This document shows, in pieces, positions 45,118 to 61,989 of a stretch of 64,000 nucleotides of DNA. The notes beneath the pieces are model-generated. The model did no database searches. It was not told the DNA's origin and worked only from the letters and a program-made list of their open reading frames with translations. The DNA comes from Actinopolyspora mzabensis. GTDB lineage: Bacteria > Actinomycetota > Actinomycetes > Mycobacteriales > Pseudonocardiaceae. The stretch's first letter is position 1; every line of letters starts with the position of its first letter. A program made the translations under genes and the position numbers. The DNA lies in NCBI RefSeq assembly GCF_900101095.1, contig NZ_FNFM01000013.1, positions 107,648-171,647 of the forward strand, in the 5' to 3' direction.

Positions 45118-45534
45118 TCAGTGAACGGGGCCGGTGTATTTCTCACCCGGGCCCTGGCCGGGCGGATCCGGTTCCGAGGAGGCTTCCCGGAAGGCACGTT
45201 GCAGTGTCTGCAGTCCGTCCCGCAGCGCACCCGCGTGAGGGCCTAGGTACTCCACCGATGCCGTGATCAGGCCGGCCAGCGAAGTGATCAGACGGCGTGC
45301 CTCGTCGAGGTCACGGACCGGGGAGTCGTCCGGGTCCTCCTCGGCCAGCCCCAGTTTCTCGGCCGCCGCCGACATCAGCATCACGGCGGCCCTGCTGATC
45401 ACCTCGACACTGGGAACATTGCTCAGTTCGCGCACGTTGTGCGTGGTATCCGTGGCATCGAGGCCTTCCCCGGATTCGTCGCCGTTCGGCGGTGCGGCTG
45501 GTTCGGGGGACTCGGTTGGCTGCGACTCGGTCAC
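45118..45534 (-). CDS. DUF1844 protein
   Basis: 138 residues from GTG 45534 (GTG 45549 is possible). After an acidic, disordered N-terminus the core [21 protein letters not shown] and [21 protein letters not shown] matches DUF1844 proteins, small helical proteins nearly always encoded next to infC in actinobacteria. The function is not known. It is divergent from infC with 280 bases between. Confidence 0.85.
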   Translation of the reverse strand: MTESQPTESPEPAAPPNGDESGEGLDATDTTHNVRELSNVPSVEVISRAAVMLMSAAAEKLGLAEEDPDDSPVRDLDEARRLITSLAGLITASVEYLGPHAGALRDGLQTLQRAFREASSEPDPPGQGPGEKYTGPVH

Positions 45535-45673
45535 GCCTGTTACTCTCACATGCGCGCAACGCCCTCGGCCTTTCGGGGGCGGTAAAGTGGAGCCCCGCTC
45601 CCACCCGCGTGGCCGGTTCACAGGCCGCCGGGTCCCGATCCCGCCGAGAACACCGTTCGACGGCGGAATGAAG

Positions 45674-45741
45674 CGGTATTGCCATACCGGTTCGATCGGT
45701 TGGAGTAAAAGGGTCTCGCGGATCCGGCAGGATGCCGCGAG
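45674..45741 (+). promoter_or_regulatory. Structured leader upstream of infC
   Basis: Two good hairpins lie in the 280 bases before infC: CGGTAT-TGCC-ATACCG (45674-45689) and CTCGCGG with CCGCGAG (45715-45721 and 45735-45741). infC-rpmI-rplT operons in several bacterial groups carry autoregulatory leaders that bind L20 or IF3. Whether this one does so is not known. Confidence 0.4.
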
Positions 45742-45814
45742 GCGGCTGCATGCTCTAGGGGCGAGCTTCACGCCGCGGTGCAGCACAGAAACGCCATCGA
45801 ACCGAGGAGACCCC

Positions 45815-46360
45815 ATCAGCTCCGAGACGCGCATCAACGACCGCATCCGTGTGCCCGAGGTCCGGTTGGTCGGACCGAACGGTGAACAGGTCGGCATCGT
45901 CCGTATCGAGGACGCACTCCGGCTCGCGGAGGAAGCGGAGTTGGATCTCGTCGAGGTCGCTCCGCAAGCCAAGCCGCCGGTGTGCAAACTCATGGACTAC
46001 GGCAAGTTCAAGTACGAGAGTGCGCAGAAGGCTCGCGAGTCACGCCGTAATCAGCAGCAGACCGTCATCAAGGAGCAGAAGCTCCGCCCCAAGATCGACC
46101 CGCACGACTACGAGACCAAGAAGGGGCATGTTTCGCGCTTTCTCGGTCAGGGTCACAAGGTCAAGGTGACGATCATGTTCCGCGGCCGTGAGCAGTCCCG
46201 CCCCGAGCTGGGGTTCCGGTTGTTGCAGCGGCTGGCCGACGATGTCTCAGAGCAGGGGTTCATCGAGGCCAAACCAAAGCAGGACGGCCGCAACATGACT
46301 ATGGTGCTGGCTCCGCACAAAACCGGCAAAGGTAACAAGAGCAAGGCGAACGCGTCGTAA
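45815..46360 (+). CDS. infC: Translation initiation factor IF-3 with an ATC start codon
   Basis: 181 residues. The protein begins at ATC 45815: AGGAGA (45805-45810) sits just ahead, family homology starts at once ([18 protein letters not shown]), and no ATG, GTG or TTG is in a usable place. Both IF-3 domains are present, N-terminal to about residue 85 and C-terminal with [19 protein letters not shown]-3 binds the 30S subunit and rejects non-standard start codons, so a rare start gives self-limiting expression as in Escherichia coli (AUU). First gene of infC-rpmI-rplT. Confidence 0.93.
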   Translation: MSSETRINDRIRVPEVRLVGPNGEQVGIVRIEDALRLAEEAELDLVEVAPQAKPPVCKLMDYGKFKYESAQKARESRRNQQQTVIKEQKLRPKIDPHDYETKKGHVSRFLGQGHKVKVTIMFRGREQSRPELGFRLLQRLADDVSEQGFIEAKPKQDGRNMTMVLAPHKTGKGNKSKANAS

Positions 46361-46484
46361 CCGTAGCGCGGCAATCGGGTGCCGGGGCCACCGAACGCAT
46401 CAGGTCGTGGCATCACCCGGAACGCAGGCCGGGCGGGATTCTCACCGGGATTCTGCCCGGCGTTCGCACGAAAAGAGGATGATA

Positions 46485-46679
46485 ATGCCCAAGAACAAGC
46501 CACACAGCGGCGCGTCCAAGCGGTTCAAGGTCACCGGTTCGGGCAAATTGCGCCACGAGCGTGCCGGCCGTAGGCACATCCTGGAGAAGAAGTCGAGCAG
46601 GGTGAAGCGTCGGTTGAAGGGCACTGACGAGGTGTCGCCCAACGACACCCACCAGGTCAACAAGATGCTGGGCCGCTGA
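46485..46679 (+). CDS. rpmI: Ribosomal protein L35
   Basis: 64 residues, very basic, beginning [20 protein letters not shown], the invariant L35 start. It is a late-assembling protein of the 50S subunit. AAAAGAGG lies about seven bases before ATG 46485. It follows infC after 124 bases and precedes rplT, the universal gene order. Confidence 0.96.
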   Translation: MPKNKPHSGASKRFKVTGSGKLRHERAGRRHILEKKSSRVKRRLKGTDEVSPNDTHQVNKMLGR

Positions 46680-46754
46680 GCCTCACTCAGCCACGGGTGT
46701 AGCCGGAACGCTTGACCCGCCACACCCTTCGGACCAGTGACAGCCTCATCCGCC

Positions 46755-46772
46755 GGGGCGGGGCTCCGCCCC
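46755..46772 (+). promoter_or_regulatory. GC-rich hairpin between rpmI and rplT
   Basis: GGGGCGG (46755-46761) and CCGCCCC (46766-46772) pair over a 4-base loop, 22 bases before the rplT start. It could be an attenuator or a protein-binding element controlling L20 translation. Confidence 0.35.
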
Positions 46773-46794
46773 CGATGCGATCAGGACGGAACCA

Positions 46795-47163
46795 ATGGCA
46801 CGTGTCAAACGATCGGTGAACGCGCAGAAGAAGCGCCGCAAGATTCTGGAGTCCGCCAAGGGCTATCGCGGGCAGCGTTCTCGCCTTTACCGCAAGGCCA
46901 AGGAGCAGATGCTGCATTCGCAGGTCTACTCCTATCGGGACCGCCGGGCCCGCAAGGGCGAGTTCCGCAAGCTCTGGATCATGCGTATCAACGCGGCCAG
47001 CAGGCAGAACGGGCTGAGCTACAACAAGTTCATGCAGGGCCTGAAGGCCGCCGAGGTCGAGGTCGACCGCAAGATGCTCGCCGAGCTGGCGGTCAACGAT
47101 CCGCAGGCCTTTACCGCGCTGTGCGACAAGGCGCGTAGCAGCCTTCCGGAAGGCACGGTCTGA
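46795..47163 (+). CDS. rplT: Ribosomal protein L20
   Basis: 122 residues with the basic N-terminal extension ([17 protein letters not shown], then [15 protein letters not shown]) and the globular RNA-binding part of L20. It is essential for early 50S assembly and represses its own operon in several bacteria. AGGACGGAAC precedes ATG 46795. Confidence 0.97.
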   Translation: MARVKRSVNAQKKRRKILESAKGYRGQRSRLYRKAKEQMLHSQVYSYRDRRARKGEFRKLWIMRINAASRQNGLSYNKFMQGLKAAEVEVDRKMLAELAVNDPQAFTALCDKARSSLPEGTV

Positions 47164-47241
47164 TTGGATCGATCCGGCGCCCGGCACACCGGTGCGGATA
47201 CCGGGGGAAGACCTGGGAGCCCTGAAACGGCTCGTTCCCCG

Positions 47242-48060
47242 TTGACGGAACGTTCCGCCCGGGTCGCTTCCGCTCGTAAGCTCACGCGTCGTGTCGGGCG
47301 CGAACGTGCCGGTATGTTTTTGGCGGAAGGTGCCAACGCCGTCCTCGAGTCGCTGGACTCGCGGACGGCGGAGCGGCCTCGGACCGATGTTCGCGAGGTG
47401 TTGGCCACTTCCGAAGGACTACGACGGGTTCCGGAGATCGCCGAGCGCTGCGCGGCGAGCGGAGTGCCGTTGTGGACCGTCACCGAACGAGCGGCTGCCT
47501 GCCTTTCCGAAACGGTCACCCCGCAAGGGCTGGTCGCCGTTTGCGAGGCGCCCGCGACGGACACCGCGACCGTGCTGGCTCACCGGCCTTCCATGGTCGT
47601 GGTGTTGCTCGACATCGCCGATCCGGGCAACGCGGGCACGGTGCTTCGTGTCGCGGACGCCGCCGGTGCGGGCGCCGTGCTGTTCGCGGGCGAGACCGTC
47701 GACCCCTACAACGGGAAGGCAGTTCGGGCCTCCACCGGAAGCCTTTTCCATCTTCCGGTGGCTCGGGAACGTGATGCGGACACGGTGCTGACGGCCTGTC
47801 GACGAGCGGGACTGCTGCTGGTCGGAGCCGACGGGGCGGCCCCGTCCGACCTGCACACCGCTGAGGAGAGCGGCAGGTTGGACGTGCCGACCGCCTGGGT
47901 GTTCGGCAGTGAGGCGCACGGTCTCGGTGAGTACGGCGAACGGCTGGACGTCACGTTGCGTGTACCGATCTACGGTCGAGCGGAGAGTCTGAACCTGGCC
48001 ACTGCCGCTGCCGTCTGTCTGTACGCCTCGGCCCGGCGCATTCGTCCGGTTGTCGAGTGA
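47242..48060 (+). CDS. SpoU/TrmH-family RNA 2'-O-methyltransferase
   Basis: 272 residues from TTG 47242, which matches the usual family N-terminus (TERSARVASARKLTRR); TTG 47164 would add 26 unlikely residues. An N-terminal substrate-binding domain is followed by the SPOUT knot with all three motifs: DIADPGNAGTVLRVADAAG, VFGSEAHGL and VPIYGRAESLNLATAAAV. Such enzymes methylate ribose in rRNA or tRNA. It lies between rplT and pheS, as in most actinobacteria. Target base unknown. Confidence 0.88.
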   Translation: MTERSARVASARKLTRRVGRERAGMFLAEGANAVLESLDSRTAERPRTDVREVLATSEGLRRVPEIAERCAASGVPLWTVTERAAACLSETVTPQGLVAVCEAPATDTATVLAHRPSMVVVLLDIADPGNAGTVLRVADAAGAGAVLFAGETVDPYNGKAVRASTGSLFHLPVARERDADTVLTACRRAGLLLVGADGAAPSDLHTAEESGRLDVPTAWVFGSEAHGLGEYGERLDVTLRVPIYGRAESLNLATAAAVCLYASARRIRPVVE

Positions 48061-49356
<1,296 letters not shown>

Positions 49357-49426
49357 GTCCGGTCGGGTGCCCGGGCTCTTGCCCGCACCGCCGACCCCAC
49401 ATGATCGAGAGAAGGGCTGCGATCCA

Positions 49427-51919
49427 GTGCGGATTCCGGTTTCCTGGCTGGCCGAGCATCTTGAACTGTCCGAGGACACGAGCGTGGACGAACTGGCCGA
49501 GGCGTTCGTGGGCATCGGGCTGGAAGTCGAGGAGGTCACCCGACTCACCCCGATCACCGGCCCACTCGTCGTCGGACGGGTAGCCGAGATCGAGGAACTG
49601 ACCGAGTTCAAAAAACCCATCCGCTACTGTCGGGTCGAGGTCGGAAAGTCCGAGACCGGTGAGCAGCAGACTCGCGGCATCGTGTGCGGCGCCACCAACT
49701 TCAGCGCCGGTTCACTGGTGGTAGTGGCGCTGCCCGGCACCGTGCTACCCGGGGATTTCGAGATCACCTCTCGCAAGACCTACGGTCGTACCAGCGAGGG
49801 CATGATCTGCTCGACCAGTGAACTGGGAATCGGCGAGGACCACGACGGCATTCTGGTTCTGCCTCCAGGTTCCGCCGATCCGGGCAGCCCGGCCAATGAG
49901 ATCGTCGGCCTGGAGGACTCGGTGATCGAGCTGGCCATCACGCCCGACCGTGGTTACTGCTTCTCGGTGCGTGGTCTCGCCCGGGAACTCTCCAACGCGT
50001 TGGACGTGCCGTTCGGGGACCCCGCGAACCGGGGTATCCCGGATGACGACCGTCCCTCCCGCACTGTGCGGATCGAGGACCCTTCGGCCTGTTCCCGTTT
50101 CGTGTTCCGCAGGTTGACCGGGGTGGATCCGACCGCTCCGACCCCGTGGTGGATGCGGCGGCGACTGGCGCTGGCCGGCATTCGCTCCATCTCGCTGCCG
50201 GTGGACATCACCAACTACGTGATGCTCGAGCTCGGCCAGCCGCTGCACGCCTGGGATGCCGCGAAGCTGTCCGGTGACGTCGTCGTGCGCCGTGCCGTGG
50301 CCGGGGAGTCCCTCGTCACGCTGGACGGCGTGCGGCGTGACCTCGATCCCGACGACATCGTGATCTGCGACGAGTCCGGCCCCGTCTCCCTCGCGGGCGT
50401 CATGGGGGGTGCCAGCACCGAGATCGGCCAGGACACCAACGACGTCCTGCTCGAGGCGGCGAACTGGGAGCCCACGGGTATCTCGCGCATGATCCGCAGG
50501 CACCGGCTGCCCAGCGAGGCGGGCAAGCGTTTCGAACGTGGTGTGGATCCCGCCGTGGCCGCCGTGGCGGCGGAGCGCGCCGCCAGACTGCTGGTCGAGT
50601 ACGGGGAAGCGACCATCAGCGCCGGGCGCACCGACGTGGGGGAACCGGCGCAGCCGCAGCCGGTGACGATGCCGCTGGCCCTACCGGACCAGGTGGCCGG
50701 TGTCCGCTACGGACGTGGTGTCACCGCCAAGCGGCTCAACCAGATCGGCTGCGGCATCGAGGTGGGTACCTCCGATGACGGTGTCGGTGTGGTGACCGCG
50801 CTGCCGCCGACCTGGCGTCCCGATCTCACGCAGCCCGCCGATCTGGTCGAAGAGGTACTTCGACTGGAGGGGTATCACACCATCCCGTCCGTCGTTCCCC
50901 CGGCGCCCACCGGAAGCGGACTGACCGCTGCCCAGCGCCGCAGGCGCGCGGTCTCGCGCGCGCTGGCACACGACGGTTACGTCGAGGTGTTGCCGTTCCC
51001 GTTCACCGGTGAGGACACCCTCGGATCCCTGGGGATCGGCGAGGACGACCCGCGTCGACGTACTTTGCGAGCCGTCAACGCCCTCGAATCGGATCGTGCG
51101 CTGCTCAGCACCACGCTGCTGCCGGGACTGCTCGACGCGCTGCAGCGCAACCTTTCCCGGGGAAGGCGTGACCTCGGGCTGTTCCACATCGGGCAGGTGG
51201 TGCTGCCCGAGCCGGATCAACCTTCCGTTCCCGAACTCGGGGTTCGGCAACGCCCCTCGGACGAGCAGTTGGCGGCGCTCCACGCCGCGTTGCCCGCGCA
51301 GCCCCAGCACGTCGGGGTGGTGCTCACGGGACAGCGGGAACGTTCCGGTTGGTGGGGTTCCGGCCGGGAGGCGGACTGGTCGGACGCCGTGGCGGCGGCC
51401 AGACTCGTCGCGGAGACGGCCGGAGTGTCACTGAGTGTCTCCGCCGCGGACAGGGCGCCGTGGCATCCGGGACGCTGTGCCGCGCTCGAGGTGGACGGCA
51501 CGGTCATCGGGCATGCCGGTGAGTTGCATCCCAAGGTGGTGGAGGCTCTCGAACTGCCCAAACGGACCTGTGCGATGGAGCTCGACCTCGACGCGCTGCC
51601 GGTGACGGACGAGCGTCCCGCTCCGAGTATCTCGGCCTATCCACCGGTGCGGCTGGACGTGGCATTGGTGGTGGACGAGGATGTTCCGGCCGCCGAACTC
51701 GGTGAAGTGCTTCGTAGCGGCGGGGGTGAGCTTGTCGAGGACATCAGGTTGTTCGACGTTTTCACCGGCGAAAAGCTCGGTGCCGACAAGAAGTCGTTGG
51801 CGTTCGCGTTGCGGCTGCGTGCTTCCGACCGAACGTTGACCCAGGAGGAGGCGACCGAGGTCCGGGACGCCGCGGTGGCTGCCGCCGACCAGCGGTTCGG
51901 GGCGGTGCTGCGCGGCTAG
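49427..51919 (+). CDS. pheT: Phenylalanyl-tRNA synthetase beta subunit
   Basis: 830 residues, full length, from GTG 49427. Domain order: N-terminal strand and tRNA-binding OB fold (about 40-150), B3/B4 editing domain (210-390), B5 DNA-binding-like domain (400-480), catalytic-like core, and FDX-anticodon-binding domain (last 90 residues, SISAYPPVRLDVALVVDEDV). It recognises tRNA-Phe and hydrolyses Tyr-tRNA-Phe. A strong terminator follows, ending the pheST unit before argC. Confidence 0.96.
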   Translation: MRIPVSWLAEHLELSEDTSVDELAEAFVGIGLEVEEVTRLTPITGPLVVGRVAEIEELTEFKKPIRYCRVEVGKSETGEQQTRGIVCGATNFSAGSLVVVALPGTVLPGDFEITSRKTYGRTSEGMICSTSELGIGEDHDGILVLPPGSADPGSPANEIVGLEDSVIELAITPDRGYCFSVRGLARELSNALDVPFGDPANRGIPDDDRPSRTVRIEDPSACSRFVFRRLTGVDPTAPTPWWMRRRLALAGIRSISLPVDITNYVMLELGQPLHAWDAAKLSGDVVVRRAVAGESLVTLDGVRRDLDPDDIVICDESGPVSLAGVMGGASTEIGQDTNDVLLEAANWEPTGISRMIRRHRLPSEAGKRFERGVDPAVAAVAAERAARLLVEYGEATISAGRTDVGEPAQPQPVTMPLALPDQVAGVRYGRGVTAKRLNQIGCGIEVGTSDDGVGVVTALPPTWRPDLTQPADLVEEVLRLEGYHTIPSVVPPAPTGSGLTAAQRRRRAVSRALAHDGYVEVLPFPFTGEDTLGSLGIGEDDPRRRTLRAVNALESDRALLSTTLLPGLLDALQRNLSRGRRDLGLFHIGQVVLPEPDQPSVPELGVRQRPSDEQLAALHAALPAQPQHVGVVLTGQRERSGWWGSGREADWSDAVAAARLVAETAGVSLSVSAADRAPWHPGRCAALEVDGTVIGHAGELHPKVVEALELPKRTCAMELDLDALPVTDERPAPSISAYPPVRLDVALVVDEDVPAAELGEVLRSGGGELVEDIRLFDVFTGEKLGADKKSLAFALRLRASDRTLTQEEATEVRDAAVAAADQRFGAVLRG

Positions 51920-51930
51920 CCCCGGTTGAG

Positions 51931-51956
51931 CCCGCGCCGGCTCGGCTCGGCGCGGG
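51931..51956 (+). terminator. First hairpin after pheT
   Basis: CCCGCGCCG (51931-51939) and CGGCGCGGG (51948-51956) pair perfectly over 8 bases, 11 bases past the pheT stop. Confidence 0.55.
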
Positions 51957-51997
51957 AAACACCCGCCACATCGGCTTCGACCGGCCGACGGTGACCC

Positions 51998-52044
51998 AGC
52001 TCGGGGTGGGTGGCTGCTACGCGGCCACCCACCCCGAGCTTTTC
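51998..52044 (+). terminator. Intrinsic terminator between pheT and argC
   Basis: A perfect 17-base-pair stem (AGCTCGGGGTGGGTGGC at 51998-52014, complement at 52024-52040) with a 9-base loop is followed by TTTTC. It is the most classical rho-independent terminator in the window. Confidence 0.88.
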
Positions 52045-52081
52045 GTCTCTCCGGTCCTCCGGGGTACTTCGGGACCCCCCG

Positions 52082-53543
<1,462 letters not shown>

Positions 53544-53547
<4 letters not shown>

Positions 53548-54764
53548 GTACGAGTGAAGAGACGACCGACGTCGGCGCGCACGAGACGGCCACGGACAGG
53601 CGATGCGGTGTCACCGGCCCGCGCGGTTTCCGCGCTTGCGGCGTTGCCGCCGGTATAAAGTCCGGCCCCGCCCTCGACCTCGCGCTGATCGTCAACGACG
53701 GACCCGGGCAGCAGGCCGCCGGGGTGTTCACCACCAACCAGGTCAAAGCGGCTCCCGTACTGTGGTCCGAACAGGTGCTGCGGGAGCGGAAGTTGCGTGC
53801 AGTGGTGCTCAATTCCGGTGGTGCCAACGCCTGCACCGGCCCCGAGGGTTTTCAGGACACCCATGCCACCGCCGAACGCGCCGCGGAACTGCTCGGTACC
53901 GGTGCCATCGAGATCGGTGTCTGCTCCACCGGCCTCATCGGGCAACGACTGCCGATGCCCGCCCTGCTGCAGGGCCTCGACACCGCGGTGACCGGACTGG
54001 ACGACACCGAGCGGGCGAGCACCGATGCCGCGAGCGCCGTACTGACCACGGACACCCACCCGAAACAGGTCTGCCTCACCCACCCGGACGGTTGGTCGAT
54101 CGGCGGGATGGTCAAAGGGGCGGGAATGCTGGCGCCGAACCTCGCGACCATGCTCGCGCTCGTCACCACCGATGCCGGCGTCGAAGGCGAGACGCTGCAA
54201 CGGGCCCTGCGGCAGGCATGCCGCAGTACTTTCGAACGGCTCGACGTCGACGGTGGCACCTCCACCAATGACACCGTGCTGCTGCTGTCCTCGGGGGCCT
54301 CCGAACTCGCGCCCGCCGAGGCCGAGTTCACCGAGCTGCTGACCCGAGTCTGCGGCGATCTCGTCCGACAACTGCAACACGACGCCGAAGGAGCCACCAA
54401 GGCGATCGACATAACCGTCCGCGGTGCCGCGTCGGAGAACGACGCGGTGAGCATCGCCCGGTTGACAGCCGAGGACAACCTGGTCTCCGCCGCGCTGTTC
54501 GGTTCCGACCCCAACTGGGGCCGCATCGCAATGGCCGTGGGCCGCTCCCCGGTCACGATCGACGCCTCGGTCATGGAGATCATCGCCAACGGCGTGACGC
54601 TTTACGCCGGGGGAACCCCGGTCGCCGACCGCGACACGGTGGACCTCTCCGGACGAGACATCGAGATCGTGGTCGACCTGCATCTCGGTGACCACAGCGC
54701 CACCGTGCTGACCACGGATCTTTCCCACGACTACGTCGAAGAGAACAGCGCGTATTCCACATGA
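53544..54764 (+). CDS. argJ: Ornithine acetyltransferase / N-acetylglutamate synthase
   Basis: 406 residues from TTG 53544, overlapping the preceding stop. The self-cleavage site is in [14 protein letters not shown], where Thr202 becomes the N-terminal nucleophile of the beta chain. It transfers acetyl from acetylornithine to glutamate, recycling the acetyl group; some members also use acetyl-Co[11 protein letters not shown] near 310 is the other family hallmark. Part of the overlapping argC-to-argR chain. Confidence 0.95.
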
Positions 54765-55683
54765 GCAGCACGAGCCACGACGAACGGTTGAGCACGGCCG
54801 CCGCGAAGGCAGGTGTACTGACCGAGGCACTGCCCTGGCTGGAGCGGTTCCGCGGTGCCACCGTGGTGGTCAAGTACGGCGGCAACGCGATGACCGACGA
54901 AAAGCTCAAGCGTGCATTCGCCGAGGACATGGTTTTCCTGCGGCTGGCCGGACTGCGCCCCGTGGTCGTGCACGGCGGTGGTCCGCAGATCACCGAGATG
55001 CTCGACCGGCTCGGCATGCCCGGCGAGTTCCGAGGTGGATTGCGGGTCACCTCACCGGAAACGATGGATGTGGTCCGGATGGTCCTCGTCGGCCAGGTCG
55101 GCCGTGAGCTCGTCGGGCTGATCAACCAGCACGGTCCGCACGCGGTGGGTATGTCCGGTGAGGACGCGCACCTGCTCACCGCCCGCAGGCGCAACGCGGT
55201 GGTGGACGGCGAACCGGTGGACATCGGGCTGGTCGGCGACGTCGAATCGGTCGAGCCGACCGCAGTGCTCGATCTGATCGAGACCGGCCGCATTCCGGTG
55301 ATCTCCACAGTCGCCCCCGACGCCGACGGCGTGGTGCACAACGTCAACGCCGACACCGCCGCCGGTGCGCTGGCCGTCGCGCTCGAGGCGGAGAAGCTCG
55401 TCGTGCTCACCGACGTCGAGGGGCTCTACACCGACTGGCCCGACCGGGAGTCGCTGGTCTCGCGACTGGACACCGCGCGACTGCGGGAACTGCTGCCGAG
55501 CCTGTCCTCCGGAATGGTTCCCAAGATGGAGGCCTGCCTACAGGCGGTGGACGGGGGCGTGCCTCGGGCGCACGTGATCGACGGCCGACTCGCCCACTCG
55601 GTGCTGCTCGAAGTCTTCACCAGCGAGGGTATCGGCACGATGGTCGTTCCCGGCGAGCCGACCCAACGAAAGGACGATGCCTG

Positions 55684-55684
<1 letters not shown>
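54761..55684 (+). CDS. argB: Acetylglutamate kinase
   Basis: 307 residues of the amino-acid kinase family. VVKYGGNAM and VHGGGPQI hold the phosphate-binding glycines and [12 protein letters not shown] the substrate site. The N-terminal helix typical of arginine-sensitive hexameric enzymes is present (about 30 residues before the core), so feedback inhibition by arginine is likely. It phosphorylates N-acetylglutamate, the committed step. Start overlaps the argJ stop (ATGA). Confidence 0.95.
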
Positions 55685-58321
<2,637 letters not shown>

Positions 58322-58390
58322 ACGGACGCCGCGGTCGAACAGGCATTCCGACAACAACACTCGAGACCACCAGGTATTAGGAGCATGATC

Positions 58391-59587
58391 ATGAGCGACC
58401 GAGTCGTACTCGCCTATTCCGGCGGACTGGACACCTCAGTCGCCATCGGCTGGATCGCCGAGGAGACCAACGCCGAGGTCGTCGCCGTGGCCGTCGACGT
58501 CGGCCAGGGCGGCGAGGACTTGGAGACGGTGCGCAAGCGAGCCCTGGCCTGCGGCGCGGCCGAGGCCGTGGTCGCCGACGCGCGCGCCGAGTTCGCCGAG
58601 CAGTACTGCCTGCCCGCGCTGCAGGCCAACGCGATGTACATGGACCAGTATCCACTGGTCTCGGCCCTTTCGAGGCCGCTGATCGCCAAGTACCTGACCG
58701 ACGCGGCTCGGCAACACGGGGCGGACACCGTCGCGCACGGCTGCACCGGCAAGGGCAACGACCAGGTTCGTTTCGAGGTCGGTATCGGAGCGCTCGCTCC
58801 CGAGATGAAGGTACTCGCTCCGGTCCGCGACTTCGCCTGGACCAGGGAAAAGGCCATCGACTGGGCCGAACGGCACGGCCTGCCGATCGACGTCAGCAAC
58901 AAGTCTCCCTACTCGATCGACCAGAACGTCTGGGGGAGGGCCGTCGAAACCGGCTTCCTCGAGGACATCTGGAACGCCCCCATCGAGGACGTCTACTCCT
59001 ACACCGCCGATCCGGCCCAGTCGCGTGACCCCGACGAGGTGGTCATCACCTTCGAGCAGGGTGTTCCCGTGGCCCTCGACGAGACAGCCGTCACCCCGCT
59101 GCAGGCGGTCACCGAACTGAACCGCCGCGCGGGCGCCCAAGGGGTGGGCAGGCTGGACATGGTCGAGGATCGACTCGTCGGCATCAAGAGCAGGGAGATC
59201 TACGAGGCTCCCGGCGCGTTGGCGCTGATCACCGCCCACCGCGAGCTCGAGGCCGTCACCCTGGAGCGCGACCTCGCGCGGTTCAAGCGCACGGTCCAGC
59301 AGCGTTGGGGCGAGCTCGTTTACGACGGCCTGTGGTTCTCGCCGCTGAAGACGTCGCTGGACTCCTTCATCGCCGACACGCAGCGCCACGTCTCCGGCCA
59401 GATCCGGATGACCCTGCACGCGGGCAGTGCGGTGGTGACCGGCCGCAGCAGCGATCAGTCGCTGTACGACTTCAACCTGGCCACCTACGACGAGGGCGAC
59501 AGCTTCGACCAGGAACTGGCGAAGGGGTTCGTACAGCTGTGGGGACTGCCCAGCAAGATCGCCGCCAAGCGCGAGCAGTACCACTGA
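58391..59587 (+). CDS. argG: Argininosuccinate synthase
   Basis: 398 residues. AYSGGLDTS (8-16) is the ATP-pyrophosphatase loop, and [14 protein letters not shown] and [11 protein letters not shown] bind citrulline and aspartate. ATG 58391 is chosen over ATG 58385 because AGGAG (58379-58383) is seven bases ahead. It starts 69 bases after argR, so this is the first gap in the operon, but no terminator is visible and read-through is likely. Confidence 0.95.
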   Translation: MSDRVVLAYSGGLDTSVAIGWIAEETNAEVVAVAVDVGQGGEDLETVRKRALACGAAEAVVADARAEFAEQYCLPALQANAMYMDQYPLVSALSRPLIAKYLTDAARQHGADTVAHGCTGKGNDQVRFEVGIGALAPEMKVLAPVRDFAWTREKAIDWAERHGLPIDVSNKSPYSIDQNVWGRAVETGFLEDIWNAPIEDVYSYTADPAQSRDPDEVVITFEQGVPVALDETAVTPLQAVTELNRRAGAQGVGRLDMVEDRLVGIKSREIYEAPGALALITAHRELEAVTLERDLARFKRTVQQRWGELVYDGLWFSPLKTSLDSFIADTQRHVSGQIRMTLHAGSAVVTGRSSDQSLYDFNLATYDEGDSFDQELAKGFVQLWGLPSKIAAKREQYH

Positions 59588-61132
<1,545 letters not shown>

Positions 61133-61226
61133 GGAACTCCCGTCATGCGGAGTCGGAGCCGGGCATCTCCCCTCCGGCGCGGCTCCGGTCCGTTCCCGAT
61201 CGTGCGCCACGCGGTAGTGTGCCCCC

Positions 61227-61850
61227 GTGGTTGAGGTGACACGCCCCGAGATAGCACGGGACCCGCTTCGCGTGGCGCGTTTCCTGCTCGGTTGTGAGCT
61301 GGTTTCGGACTCGCCCCAGGGTGTGGTTCGTGTCCGGTTGGTCGAGGTGGAGGCGTACCGCGGACAGGACGATCCGGCATCACACTGCTATCGCGGGCGT
61401 ACCGAGCGGAACGCGGTTATGTTCGGGCCTGCGGGACACCTCTACGTGTACTTCGTCTACGGGATGCACTTCTGCATCAACGTGGTTTGCCTGACCGATG
61501 GGCGTCCTGGGGCGGTGCTCCTGCGGGCCGGGGAGATCCTCGAGGGTGCGGAGCTGGCGCGCGATCGTCGTCCCGCTGCTCGTAAGGAGAGCGCACTGGC
61601 CGGCGGGCCGGCACGGCTCGCCGGGGCGCTGGGGATCACTCGCGAGTGCAACGGCGTGGACCTGACCCGCTCCGACTCACCGATCCGGCTGCTCCGGGGG
61701 TGTGCCGTGGCGGACGAGGACGTACGCAGTGGCCCCCGAGTCGGGGTTTCCACCGCCACGGAACTTCCCTGGCGTTCCTGGGTGCACGGTTCGCCCGCCG
61801 TGAGTTCCTATCGGCGTGGGGGGCGGCGTAAGGTCACGCACGGGAACTGA
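61227..61850 (+). CDS. 3-methyladenine DNA glycosylase (AAG/MPG family)
   Basis: 207 residues. The active-site Glu lies in LVEVEAYRGQDDPASHCYRG, and RTERNAVMFGPAGHLYVYFVYGMHFCINVV is the family core. It removes alkylated purines in base excision repair. GTG 61227 begins the gene; it lies between argH and tyrS, as in many actinobacteria. Confidence 0.92.
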   Translation: MVEVTRPEIARDPLRVARFLLGCELVSDSPQGVVRVRLVEVEAYRGQDDPASHCYRGRTERNAVMFGPAGHLYVYFVYGMHFCINVVCLTDGRPGAVLLRAGEILEGAELARDRRPAARKESALAGGPARLAGALGITRECNGVDLTRSDSPIRLLRGCAVADEDVRSGPRVGVSTATELPWRSWVHGSPAVSSYRRGGRRKVTHGN

Positions 61851-61989
61851 GCGGGCTGTTCCGACTCCGCCGGTTCCTCCCTCCCGACACGCGTTCATGC
61901 CCGGCACGAGGCGGTGGTCCGGGGGCTCCTGAATCGAATTCTCGGGGGGTCGTCGAGGTCGTGTGGTTCGCGTGAGCCAAACTGGCAGC

